A stretch of 64,000 nucleotides of DNA from VAZQ01 sp963739175 (GCA_963739175.1 CAVTZH010000009.1:1488001-1552000), one strand, 5' to 3'. Positions 54,321-62,725 are shown, counted from the first letter of the stretch. Numbers and translations: made by a program. The notes: generated by a model not told the origin, from the letters alone.

Positions 54321-54655
54321 AGCGTCACTCTTGATCTCATCCGCGATGGCGCGGAAGACCGCTCCTCGAACAAGCTGTGGGCGGAGTAGCGGTCGCGGTC
54401 GTCGCGGGCCTGTTCCAGCATGGTCTTGAGGCGAGTGGCAGCAACTTCGATGGTGTCCATGGTCGGGTTTGCAAAACCGTGGAAGCTCACGGCCATCTTT
54501 TGGGCGGCCCGGACCGCGTCCCGCAGCCTGAGCTCAAACTCGTACTCGCCGACGAGATAGCGCTCGCGGTCGGTGGCGTCGTCGTCGAGCTTGTCCAGGC
54601 AACGTTGCTTGATCGACAGCAACGATTGCTTGGAAATGACCATCTTGGTCGTCAT
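54293..54655 (-). CDS. Helical protein of the TerL operon
   Basis: A 120-residue protein from MTTKMVISKQSLLSI; its ATG overlaps the upstream stop. It is mostly helical: RCLDKLDDDATDRERYLVGEYEFELRLRDAVRAAQKM and DTIEVAATRLKTMLEQARDDRDRYSAHSLFEE. The final 27 residues (Arg/Ser-rich) look less natural than the alternative frame (AVFRAIADEIKSD), so one frameshift near 54,360 is possible, which would join it to the next gene. Function unknown. Confidence 0.6.
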   Translation of the reverse strand: MTTKMVISKQSLLSIKQRCLDKLDDDATDRERYLVGEYEFELRLRDAVRAAQKMAVSFHGFANPTMDTIEVAATRLKTMLEQARDDRDRYSAHSLFEERSSAPSRMRSRVTLWRARPKNS

Positions 54656-54888
54656 TGGCCGCCTCCCTTCCAATTGGTGGGCTCGGGATCACGCCAAGCA
54701 TTCTCGATCCTCTCGTTGTAGCGACGGCTGTACGCCGTATCGCCGGATATGACTTGCAAGAAGGTCGGTGCTGCACCCTGCGCGACGGTGCTAGCTAAAC
54801 TCGACTGCGCGACTGCTTGCTGCACGCTGCCGGGGGCGTAATCGCCGGGGCCGTACCGAACCGATCGTCCGTCGCGAAGCCAAGTCAT
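54652..54888 (-). CDS. Small protein with Tyr/Trp motif (P2)
   Basis: A 78-residue protein, MTWLRDGRSVRYGPGDYAPGSVQQAVAQSS..., ending in AYSRRYNERIENAWRDPEP (52-70) and NWKGGGQ. The end carries the same Tyr-Asn/Asp-Arg-Leu/Ile-Trp motif as its neighbours P1 and P3. ATG overlaps the stop of P1 (ATGA) and its own stop overlaps the next ATG, so translation is coupled throughout. No known domain. Confidence 0.7.
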   Translation of the reverse strand: MTWLRDGRSVRYGPGDYAPGSVQQAVAQSSLASTVAQGAAPTFLQVISGDTAYSRRYNERIENAWRDPEPTNWKGGGQ

Positions 54889-55205
54889 TGTTCGCCTCCT
54901 TCGCTGCCGGGCGGGTTGCGCCACGCGTTCGAGACGCGCGCATCCTGATCGGCGTACAACTTTTGACGCCGCTCGCGTTCCGCGTCGGTCTGGATCACTT
55001 CGCGCGGCCGACGATCTGCATGCTGGTATGGTGCAGGCGGCTCGTTCACCGTCTTGCCGTCCATGAAGTACAAGCCGACGCGCAGACGATGACCGTCGCG
55101 AATGATCGGGTCATCGCCCGTCACCTCATCGCCATTCTCGTCGTAGACCTTGCTCTTCCACGCCGAGGACAGGCGACGGTCATAAGCATCGTAGATGTTT
55201 GACAT
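54885..55205 (-). CDS. Small protein with two Tyr/Trp motifs (P1)
   Basis: A 106-residue protein starting 13 bp after TerL, with GGAGAA before the ATG. The motif appears twice: IYDAYDRRLSSAWKS at 4-18 and LYADQDARVSNAWRNPPG at 83-100. Between them is a small, charged region (DDPIIRDGHRLRVGLYFMDGKTV). Two copies in one chain suggest that the motif is a binding unit. Not assignable to a known phage protein family. Confidence 0.7.
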   Translation of the reverse strand: MSNIYDAYDRRLSSAWKSKVYDENGDEVTGDDPIIRDGHRLRVGLYFMDGKTVNEPPAPYQHADRRPREVIQTDAERERRQKLYADQDARVSNAWRNPPGSEGGEQ

Positions 55206-55218
55206 ACAGTTCTCCTGT

Positions 55219-56727
55219 TCACGTTCCGAATGGACGCATGTGCCTACTCGACCAAAGCGACATGTAGCTCGGGACATCTTGCTCCCCCGTGACCCAAGCG
55301 AGCGAGCTGTCGTATGAATGCTTGCGCTTCGCGGTCAGCAGGTGGATCAGGCCGCACACGGCGTTGGCGTAGTCGTCGGAGCCGTTGCGCCTTGGATGAT
55401 CGACGCTGTCGCGACCGCCGCGATGCGGTGAACGTTCGAGCAGGCGCAATTCGGTGACAAGCTTTTGGTGATTAGGGATCGAAACCAAGCCGCGCACCGA
55501 GATCGGCAGGCTCTCCAGATAAATTCCGCTCTTGTTGACCTCTGACTTTTCAAACGTGATCTCGGAGCCGCGCCATGCAGTCTCGGCCCACGCCTCCGCG
55601 TAGGCGTCACCGCGCACCTTGGTCACGTGATAGCGTTTCAGCAGCGCTGCGTGCTCTGCCACGACCTCATGCGGGTCAAACGGCGGTCGAGCGCCTTTGA
55701 TGGCGGCAATGATGCAGCGGTCGCCTTCGCGATAACCGACAGAGGTAACGAAGCAATCCCGTCGACCGCCGCTCACGTCGGTGAATGCAAAATATCGGTT
55801 GCCTTCACGGTAAGGCAGCTCCAAGGGGCGCGCGTGGTCGATTGCTGCGTCAATGGTCGCGTCATCGAGAAACGCGGCAACATCGGTACGGAAGCCGCCA
55901 CCCCATTCGCTCTCCGCTGCCTCGGGGTCGTTCGCCTTCGCCTTGGCGAGCTTCTTGCGGTCGAATGTCGGGTTGAAACGTTCGGTCGCGCCTTGCACGA
56001 CCAAAACATCGTCGCTGCTCTTTCCGAAATGGTCGCGCCACTTCTCGTACAACAGACCAATCTTTCGGTAGCCGGTGCTGATACCGATCCATATCCCGCG
56101 CGTCGCAGCGAGAGCGGGGACGCAGGCACGAAACGTTTCGACGTCTGGCGAGGCCGACGCCTCGTCACGCCAGAACGATGTCTCGTCGGCCACGACCGCG
56201 AGGAGTGTTCGCCCGCGCACGGATCGGAATGAATTTGCGTGAACCGCAATGACGACGTCGCCCTTTAACCAAACTTCGTCTTGCGTCACCTTCTCGATCT
56301 GTTGCCTGAGGATCGGACTGCGTTCGAGGAAGCCGACAACATAGTCGAATGCGACCTTCGCTTGATCGCGCGACATGGCGAGGAGCAAAACGAAACCAAC
56401 TTCACCAGGTGCGAGGCGATGCTGCTCGATTGCCGCGATGAAGACGCTGGTTGCAGCAGCCATCCTCGTCTTGCCGGAACGTCGCCCAACCACAGCCCAT
56501 AATTCACTGACACGCTGATCTGGTGGCTGGCGTGATCCGGCGACCTTCTGGAACAGACGGCGCTCATGCCTATTGAGATCTAGTCCGAATGCAGCACGCA
56601 ACACCGTCAGCCATGTTTCCCAACTGTCTAGGTCGTCTAAAGCGGCACCAAGCAGCTTGGGGTCAGATAGGGCGTCGGCAATGGTGATGCGTGATGAACT
56701 GCGGTGATTGATCACCACGCGCTTCAC
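55219..56727 (-). CDS. Terminase large subunit (DNA-packaging ATPase/nuclease)
   Basis: A 502-residue TerL. The ATPase domain has Walker A VVGRRSGKTRMAA (about residues 80-92) and Walker B LLAVVADETSFW with the catalytic Glu. The nuclease domain shows the acidic triad typical of TerL: FTDVSGGRRD, VRGDAYAEAW and SDDYANAVCG. It is full length and unbroken. TerL pumps DNA into phage heads, yet no head gene is in the element. A GTG start overlaps the terS-like stop. Related TerL genes occur in other rhizobial islands, and packaging in trans would fit a satellite. Confidence 0.9.
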   Translation of the reverse strand: MKRVVINHRSSSRITIADALSDPKLLGAALDDLDSWETWLTVLRAAFGLDLNRHERRLFQKVAGSRQPPDQRVSELWAVVGRRSGKTRMAAATSVFIAAIEQHRLAPGEVGFVLLLAMSRDQAKVAFDYVVGFLERSPILRQQIEKVTQDEVWLKGDVVIAVHANSFRSVRGRTLLAVVADETSFWRDEASASPDVETFRACVPALAATRGIWIGISTGYRKIGLLYEKWRDHFGKSSDDVLVVQGATERFNPTFDRKKLAKAKANDPEAAESEWGGGFRTDVAAFLDDATIDAAIDHARPLELPYREGNRYFAFTDVSGGRRDCFVTSVGYREGDRCIIAAIKGARPPFDPHEVVAEHAALLKRYHVTKVRGDAYAEAWAETAWRGSEITFEKSEVNKSGIYLESLPISVRGLVSIPNHQKLVTELRLLERSPHRGGRDSVDHPRRNGSDDYANAVCGLIHLLTAKRKHSYDSSLAWVTGEQDVPSYMSLWSSRHMRPFGT

Positions 56728-57163
56728 CCATCGCTCTCCATGCGGTCAACGCGAATGCGATTGCTAGGACGCGCGTGACCATTGCGTTTGCGTTGGTTGA
56801 GATATTCGTGGAGGTCTGGTGTGGCGTCACGGCGCACACGCTTCAGTCCAAGCGATATCAGATGACGACGTTCGGCGTTCGCGATCTTGAGGTAGTCGTC
56901 CAGATCATCAGGTTCGCCGTTGACCATGGCTGCGTCGTGCAGCTCACGCTGGACCACAAGGCCAGCAGTCGATCGCACGAGCAGCATCTGGGTTGTGGTT
57001 AGGTTCTCGACGCCACCCAGGTCGTTCGCAGATCGCGGATGATATCCTTGATGCGACGTGCAGATGCTGATCGCCCATCTATCCGATCAAGTACGCGCGA
57101 ACCGTTAGTGATCGCGCTCTTGTGCTGTGGTGTGTCGATGTCCTTGAGCTTGTGTCGTCGCAC
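56724..57163 (-). pseudogene. terS-like small gene upstream of TerL, one frameshift
   Basis: The first frame, from GTG 57,163, reads RRHKLKDIDTPQHKSAITNGSRVLDRIDGRSASARRIKDIIRDL and ends at TAA 56,999. The second continues VENLTTTQMLLVRSTAGLVVQRELHDAAMVNGEPDDLDDYLKIANAERRHLISLGL to the TerL overlap. Together they match a family of small helical proteins that sit directly before rhizobial terminase genes; a terminase small subunit role is inferred from position. The second part alone begins with an ATG at 56,987 and could still be made. Confidence 0.65.
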
Positions 57164-57582
57164 TCGCTACCGCCGGGGGAACGCGTTGTGCTGTTGATCA
57201 CAAGTGTTGAAATTGCATATGCTTTAGATGAAGTGTCAATCCCCACTCAGAAGCCCACTATTGATACTGATATCTGTAGATATCGTATATCATCAATCGT
57301 GAAATCGATCAAAGCCCCAGTGTAGGCTGATGGATCAGGTGCCGCTTTCAAAGGGGATTCTCTACACTACTTGTTTCAGTGATTACGGGTGTTGCCCTGC
57401 AATCGTTCGCGCGTCAGGAGTATGGACTGATCAGGTGACGACGTGCGGCTTGTGTACGGACGAGGGATGCTCTACCAACCTGCGACCTGTCATCCTCGTG
57501 GAAAATATCTACCTTGCTTCTTCTTAGGCGTTACCTGATCTTTTCTTCTCTTCTTCCTCCAGCAAGTCGGCAGCGAAATTTC
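57164..57582. other. AT-rich gene-free stretch with palindromes
   Basis: About 420 bp, distinctly AT-rich. GATATC-TGTA-GATATC at 57,269-57,284 lies within a longer imperfect inverted repeat (TGATA ... TATCA). It probably carries the promoter and operator for the TerL operon. The short frames here are not protein-like. Confidence 0.5.
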
Positions 57583-57750
57583 CTAACCACCACGGGTTCG
57601 CAGATCCTTGATGCCCTCCTGCGTGGCCGCATGCAGTACAGCATATCCCTCCACCAGTTTATGTTTTAGTTCGGCTTGCGTGAGGATCCCAGCTTTGAAG
57701 TCGCGCTTATAGCCGGCTATTCGTTCCAAGACTTCGTCAATCAGATCCAT
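57583..57750 (-). CDS. Small helical protein, 55 residues
   Basis: MDLIDEVLERIAGYKRDFKAG, then LTQAELKHKLVEGYAVLHAATQEGIKDL, ending RTRGG. The regular helical pattern and a GGGAG site 7 nt before the ATG make it convincing despite its length. It lies 10 bp after the next small gene on the same strand. No family recognised. Confidence 0.6.
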   Translation of the reverse strand: MDLIDEVLERIAGYKRDFKAGILTQAELKHKLVEGYAVLHAATQEGIKDLRTRGG

Positions 57751-57760
57751 GTGGCTCTCC

Positions 57761-57940
57761 CTATTCGGCTGCTTCTAGTTGTTCGGCGGCCTCGATGAAC
57801 TCAGCCATACTGTATGACTTCAACGGACCCGTCGGGCGGCTTAGGCGCAGTTTCTGTTCCCGACTGGTTTCGCGCAGGGGCTTGTTCTTGATTATCCGTT
57901 CCCGTTGGTTTTTGCGTTTCAGCACTTTTCGAACTGACAT
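57761..57940 (-). CDS. Small basic protein, 59 residues
   Basis: MSVRKVLKRKNQRERIIKNKPLR, then TSREQKLRLSRPTGPLKSYSMAEFIEAAEQLEAAE. The N-terminal half is very basic and the last 15 residues are acidic and helical. It could bind nucleic acid, but no domain is recognised. Co-oriented with the 55-residue gene downstream. Confidence 0.55.
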   Translation of the reverse strand: MSVRKVLKRKNQRERIIKNKPLRETSREQKLRLSRPTGPLKSYSMAEFIEAAEQLEAAE

Positions 57941-57941
57941 G

Positions 57942-58220
57942 TTAGCTGCTCCTACAGTTCTCCCTGATATCGAGGGACGCAAATATCATACTGCCCGCGC
58001 GAAACTGCGAATTGTGCGCGGATGCTGAAGTTCGTGCGGAATATGCGGATGGTTGTGGGGTGACCACCAACGCCAACAAGACATAACATATTGTATTGTT
58101 GGTCACCTCTATTTGGGAGTGACCGATAACCATCACGATCACATGAACCGCGCGAACGTCGATATTGGCGCGAGGGTTACGACGAACACCATTTGTGTAG
58201 GTCGGGACATTGGTGGTCAC
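57942..58220 (-). CDS. Uncertain small frame
   Basis: A 92-residue frame from a GTG: TTNVPTYTNGVRRNPRANIDVRAVHVIVMVIGHS. The middle has a hydrophobic stretch (CYVLLALVV). It is open through a region rich in GGTCAC direct and inverted repeats and lacks a ribosome site, so it may be only non-coding DNA. Confidence 0.25.
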   Translation of the reverse strand: MTTNVPTYTNGVRRNPRANIDVRAVHVIVMVIGHSQIEVTNNTICYVLLALVVTPQPSAYSARTSASAHNSQFRAGSMIFASLDIRENCRSS

Positions 58221-58223
58221 TCC

Positions 58224-60110
58224 TCAACGACGCTGCGCGCGTTTGCGACCATGCCGCTGCAGGATATTGTCAACTGTGGTAGAACTCTTAATTCCAACCT
58301 GCTCCGCGATTTCCTTGCGGGTGTATTCGCCGCTGTCGAATAGTTCGAGCACCTTCTGGTCACGCGCGGGGTCCGCACGGCGGCCTATTGGTGCGTCAGC
58401 GTCCTTACCTGTCGCATCCCACTGGATCGTCCCCTTTGCCGTCGCCGCGATGATGCGCGAACGCGCCTGCTCCGGTGCCAGATGTCGGGGTTTGGTGAAC
58501 GACAATCGAAATGCCCATGAACTGTCGTCGCCTTCATTGTGCTGCGGCGTGGACTTCGTAACTGCGTCATCAGGTCGAACCTGATGGTTTTGGTCATCGA
58601 CCCGTACTGAGCGCCTGTTTTGTTGTCGTGGTGCAGGAGCAAGACATGGCGGCCGTCGCGCTTGAGCTTCGCAATGAAGCGCTCGACTTCCGGCCACGCG
58701 TCCTCTTTCACCTTGCCTTCGTTCAGCTCGATCGGGATCAGGGTCATCAGCGAGTTGAGGGTAACAAACTTTGGATCGAATGCGTTGATCTCGCCCATGA
58801 GATATTTGCGCCCTTCCTCGGTCGCGAGCGTCACGCGCGGGAGGTCCATCATGTAGTTCATTTGGTCGGAGATCAGGCGGAAGTTCGGCGAATACGGTCC
58901 CAGTCGTTGCAGCTACGCCTTCATGGTCGCCGGTGGCAATTCGGCATCAATGTACAAAACGCGCTCCGCTTTCGGTATGTGCCAGTCCATCATGTCGGCG
59001 CCAGTAGCAATCGCGTAGCCGAGTGACAGCGACAGTCGGGTCTTTCCGCCGCCGGGTTTTGCGCTCAGCATGGTCGAGTTGCCGTGCAACATGATCGGCT
59101 CAACGAGGTAGCTCAACTCGGGAATGTCGGCGTTGATAAACTCCTCCATGCTCATGGACGTGAGATCGCTGTAGTCCGGTGCTTCGATCAGGGGTGCGCG
59201 CAATATCATCCGCTTGAGCTTGGCAAGTTCGTCGCGATCACCCTTCGCCATTCGCAGACGATGGTTCCAGTCGTTGCCGCGTTTCGGCGTTGCGATGCGA
59301 ACGCGCCGACCGCGCGCGGCAAGGCGCTGCGCCAATTGCTTGGCTGCTTGCTGCCCACCTTCCCCAGGATCAGCGGCAATGATGACTTCGCTGCATGGGG
59401 GCACCATGACCGACGACATCCCGCTCGTGCCGCACGTCGAAATGCCGCCTGCTATGCCCGCGATTTGCATGGCGCTCAGCGCCGTCTCAATACCTTCCGC
59501 AACAATCAGCGGCGCATCGTCCTTGATCGTACCTAGCGGGACGTAACCGCCTGTGATCGCACCCCACGAGCGTTTGTGGCCCTTGATGCGTTGGGTGCCT
59601 CTTTGGTCAAAAGTGTTGTATGAGCACCAGCCAGGACGTTGCCCTTGATGATCGCATTGACCGCCGCGGGAAGGCGCTCGCCTAACACCTTGGCGCTGAC
59701 GTTGGCCGGCAACAACATCGAGCTGCCTGCGTCAATCGTGATCCCGCGCGCTCGCAAATAGGCGTCGGGCCTGCCTGCATTCGCAAGCGTGGCTGCGCGC
59801 AGGATGACATACGCGCGATGGTGCCGGTCGGCCTCCTCCTGCCTTTGCGAAATACCTTCGTAGCGGTTCGGTCGAATGTTCAGTGTCGCGCCATTCAGGC
59901 GGGACTTCACATAACCCCAGACGTCGCATCGGCCTTTGGTGTGGTGGCAGTAGAATGTCGGCTTCCCGTTGCGGCCGGTGTCGGCCGCAACACACGCTCG
60001 GTGCCGCATATCGGGCAGCTATGTCGACCCGCTTTTGAAGGGCCGAGAATTTGCGTTATGGACGAAACCTCGTGTGGCTTGTATTCTGCATGAGCGTTGT
60101 GATCCTTCAT
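58224..60110 (-). pseudogene. Phage primase-helicase (zinc finger, Toprim, AAA ATPase), frameshifts and a nonsense codon
   Basis: The frames join to about 628 residues. The N-terminus has CPICG and, after a break near 59,990, CHHTKGRCDVWGYV (a zinc finger of primase type). A second break near 59,590 leads to the Toprim region SEVIIAADPGEGGQQAA. Then comes an AAA/RecA-like ATPase with Walker A SAKPGGGKTRLSLSL and LYIDAELPP. An in-frame TAG follows PPATMKA near 58,916, after which LQRLGPYSPNF and VLLLHHDNKTG continue. A third frameshift near 58,560 precedes SSWAFRLSFTKPRHL and a helix-turn-helix end. It should replicate the element but is dead as read. Confidence 0.82.
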
Positions 60111-60197
60111 CCGGTCATTACTGCGCCCCGAGGCTCCTGTCGCTTCACGGCAGGGGCCTCATCCGTCTTCTTCTTCTAGTTCTTCCTCACGCTGTTT

Positions 60198-60783
60198 TAG
60201 TTTCTGCTCGCACGCGCCACCAGTTGCTCGACGTAGGACGGCAACTTATGTAAATCGCCGTGGTATTGGGCGGCAGCCTCGATCTGCCTTCCCATAAACT
60301 TCTTCGGCAAAGTCGTCGGGCGACTTCTGCCTGATTAAGTCGATCAATCTAACCAGCACCTTTAGAGGGTCCATGTTGGCCCCGCCGAAGGCCGTTATTT
60401 CTTTGCGCTGCATTCCCGGGTGGACGTCGCCCCGCTCTACCATCGCTCGAGTTCGGCCGCGTCGAATCAGCCAGCACGGCAAGCGTGGTCCATGACGGCG
60501 GTAAAACCGACTCATGCGTCGGATTTGACAGGAACGAATGCCCGCATCTTCATCAGACGTTGACCGACCCGTTCGGTGAACGGCAGTTTGCCTTCGTTGC
60601 CGGTCTTGAAGTGCATGGTGCGGAACATTTCGCACCATTGACCATGCTTGAGCGCCTTCTTGGCCTGGATCAGCAACCGGCCGGTTTCGATGATGGCCGC
60701 AACCGACTTCTGCCACGTCGCGGTAATTTCGATGACGAAGTCGGCAGCCGATTCTTCTGCTTCAATGGTACGCGCGCCACCAT
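60198..60783 (-). pseudogene. DUF3102-like replication/partition protein, several frameshifts
   Basis: AGGAGG precedes the ATG at 60,783. The main domain, FVIEITATWQKSVAAIIETGRLLIQAKKALKHGQW and KLPFTERVGQRLMKM, matches DUF3102, phage and plasmid proteins with a helical structure. Later frames give ERGDVHPGMQRKEITAF and MDPLKVLVRLIDLIRQKSPDDFAEEVYGK, and one more break near 60,283 leads to AAAQYHGDLHKLPSYVEQLVARASRN and a stop. The last 58 codons may be a separate small gene starting at 60,374. At least three indels are needed to restore it. Confidence 0.65.
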
Positions 60784-60786
60784 GGA

Positions 60787-61058
60787 TCACGCCTCCTGAT
60801 ACTGCTTCAGGTTGAGCCTGCGTTCGTGTGGCTGCCGGCGGGCTGTACGCCGCCGTTCCAACCACGCCTCGACATCGCGCAGCCGCCATCGGGCGGGGGC
60901 GCCAGCGGAGGTGTAGATTGGCTTTGGAAATTGGCCCGACCGGCACAGGCATTGATGGTGTAGGAACTGACGCCTAGTTTCGATGCCAACGCATTCTTGC
61001 GAATGAGGGTAATGGCGTCAGCTTGTGTAGGTCGCAGTTTTACCCGTTCGGTTCTCAT
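60787..61058 (-). pseudogene. AlpA-like regulator / excisionase, one frameshift
   Basis: MRTERVKLRPTQADAITLIRKNALASKLGVSSYTINA is a helix-turn-helix typical of AlpA/Xis proteins. Just after it the frame breaks near 60,945; adding one G (giving a Trp) restores WCRSGQFPKPIYTSAG, then APARWRLRDVEAWLERRR, the usual AlpA wing, to a TGA at 60,787. It is the first gene inside the right attachment site, opposite the integrase. AlpA controls excision and early gene expression in satellites such as P4. Confidence 0.85.
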
Positions 61059-61221
61059 GTCGTGAGTTCCTTCGCACGTAGTACCCCCGTCGCTTTGACG
61101 TGGGCGTCATGCGAAGACCATACTCACGCACTTTCGAACGAAGCAGGAACCACGGGTAAATCGTTTTGCGTTACCTTTGAATGGGGCTTTTGCGCTAAAA
61201 ATAACTGTGAATGAAATCAAC

Positions 61222-61266
61222 CCTAAACGTGCTGGCCGCCGTTGATGTGGATCTCGGCACCGTTCA
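61222..61266. repeat. Right attachment site (45-bp direct repeat)
   Basis: Perfect copy of 47,737-47,781. It contains the TAG stop and last 13 codons (NGAEIHINGGQHV) of the SDR gene, so integration preserves the reading frame and product of the host gene. Confidence 0.93.
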
Positions 61267-61984
61267 CGTACGACGACATCTCGGTGCACAACACGTAGAT
61301 GATCTTCGCCACCTCGTCGGGGGTGCCGAGCCGGTGCATCGGGATCTGGTGCGCGACGATCTCCTCGGTGCCGGGCGACAGGATCGCGGTGTCGATCTCG
61401 CCCGGCGCGATCGCGTTGACGCGGATGCCGAGCGGGCCGAAGTCGGCCGCCATCTCCCGGGTCAGTGAGGCGAGCGCCGCCTTCGAGGTGGAATAGGCCG
61501 CGCCGGCGAACGGATGCACGCGCGAGCCGGCGATCGAGGTGACGTTCACCACCGCGCCCTGCGCCGCCTTCAGCTCGTTGAGCAGGCCGCGCGCCAGCAT
61601 GATCGGCGCGAAGAAGTTCACCTGGAACACGTGCTGCCAGACGTCGAGGTTGGTGCCGATGGCGGTCAGCCGCTTGCCTTCGTCGGCCTTGGGCGAGATC
61701 GCGGCATTGTTGACCAGCGCGTGCAGGAGGCCGTTGTCGAGCCGCGCTTTGATCTCGTCGATCGCGGCGACGGTGCTCGTCGGATCGGCGAGGTCGAGCT
61801 GGATGTGATCCTCGGGCCCCATCTCCCACGGGCAATTCTCGGGGAAGGCGTGGCGCGAGCAGGTGATGACGCGCCAGCCGGCCGCGGAGAAGCGCTTCAC
61901 CGTGGCGTGGCCGATGCCGCGGCTGGCCCCGGTCAGGAGCAGCGCCCGGCGCGGCTGGTTGTCGTGCGATGTCGGTGTCGCCAT
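61223..61984 (-). CDS. Short-chain dehydrogenase/reductase, integration target
   Basis: A 253-residue classical SDR. The cofactor motif is LLTGASRGIGHATV, the active site has NVTSIAGS and the Tyr-Lys pair in AAYSTSKAALASL, and GIRVNAIAPGEIDT follows. It reduces or oxidises a small alcohol or carbonyl substrate; the substrate is unknown. The 3' end, including the stop, is the element's attachment site and is duplicated at 47.74 kb. As the repeat is perfect, the protein is unchanged. Before integration it ended near the three-stem repeat and converged on corA. Confidence 0.93.
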   Translation of the reverse strand: MATPTSHDNQPRRALLLTGASRGIGHATVKRFSAAGWRVITCSRHAFPENCPWEMGPEDHIQLDLADPTSTVAAIDEIKARLDNGLLHALVNNAAISPKADEGKRLTAIGTNLDVWQHVFQVNFFAPIMLARGLLNELKAAQGAVVNVTSIAGSRVHPFAGAAYSTSKAALASLTREMAADFGPLGIRVNAIAPGEIDTAILSPGTEEIVAHQIPMHRLGTPDEVAKIIYVLCTEMSSYVNGAEIHINGGQHV

Positions 61985-61998
61985 GAATCTACATTATC

Positions 61999-62640
61999 TC
62001 ACGGGTAGAGCCGCGTCTTGTTCCACGGCGCGTCGAGCGCGGCGCGCTGGAATTCGATGCGGTCGTGCAGCCGGTACGGGCGGTCGTGCCAGAACTCCAT
62101 GACCAAAGGCTTGACCCGATAGCCCGACCAGTAGGGTGGGCGCGGCACGCTCCCGACCGCATATTTCGCCATCGCCAGCGCGATCGCCTTCTCGAACGCC
62201 ATGCGGCTCTCGAGCGGCGCCGATTGCTTGCTGGCCCAGGCGCCGATCTGCGCCAGCCGGGCGCGGCTGGCGAAATAGGCATCGGCTTCGGCGGCGTCGA
62301 CCGGCTCGACGGTGCCGCGCAGGCGCACCTGCCGGTTGAGCGACTTCCAGTGAAACACCAGCGCGGCTTTGTGATGGCGGTCGAGCTCGCGGCCCTTGGC
62401 GCTTTCGAGGTTGGTGTAGAACACGAAGCCGCGCTCGTCGAAGCCCTTGAGCAGCACCATGCGCGCGTTCGGCAGGCCGTCGTCGTCCACCGTCGCGAGC
62501 GTCATCGCGCTGGCGTCGGACGGTTCCGAGCGCTGGGCTTCCTCGAACCATCCCGCGAACAGCCGCAATGGCTCGTCGGCTTCGGTGAAATCACCGGAAG
62601 TTAACGAATTTGGGTGCTGTATCGGTGATGAGTCGGCCAT
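61999..62640 (-). CDS. pdxH: Pyridoxamine 5'-phosphate oxidase
   Basis: A 213-residue FMN enzyme making pyridoxal phosphate from pyridoxamine or pyridoxine phosphate. Signatures: SAMTLATVDDDGLPNARMVLLKGFDERGFVFYTNLESAKG for FMN, HWKSLNRQVRLRGTVEPV, and the C-terminal RVKPLVMEFWHDRPYRLHDR with NKTRLYP ending. Full length. It starts 15 bp upstream of the SDR gene on the same strand, so the two are probably one operon. Confidence 0.95.
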   Translation of the reverse strand: MADSSPIQHPNSLTSGDFTEADEPLRLFAGWFEEAQRSEPSDASAMTLATVDDDGLPNARMVLLKGFDERGFVFYTNLESAKGRELDRHHKAALVFHWKSLNRQVRLRGTVEPVDAAEADAYFASRARLAQIGAWASKQSAPLESRMAFEKAIALAMAKYAVGSVPRPPYWSGYRVKPLVMEFWHDRPYRLHDRIEFQRAALDAPWNKTRLYP

Positions 62641-62725
62641 TCCGGAGTACCAGTAGGTGCTTTGTTCCTGGTTGCGGCAGTGCCGTTATAAAGGAAGCGC
62701 CTTCGCCCGGCCATGCCGCCGCCCG

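Larger units (their letters stand above)
47737..61266. mobile_element. Integrated phage-satellite-like element of 13.5 kb
   Basis: It is bounded by a perfect 45-bp direct repeat, with a tyrosine integrase reading inward from the left end and an AlpA-like regulator near the right. Inside are primase-helicase, DUF3102, terS-like, terminase large subunit and many small genes, largely on the minus strand. Composition is visibly less GC-rich than the host flanks. No portal, capsid, tail or lysis gene was found. Most integration and replication genes are broken. It therefore appears to be a defective prophage remnant, or a satellite that used another phage's particles. Confidence 0.9.

Noticed and set aside
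47737..61266. Gene transfer agent cluster
   Set aside because: Known alphaproteobacterial GTA clusters have portal, capsid and tail genes and no integrase. Here there is an integrase with attachment repeats and no structural genes.
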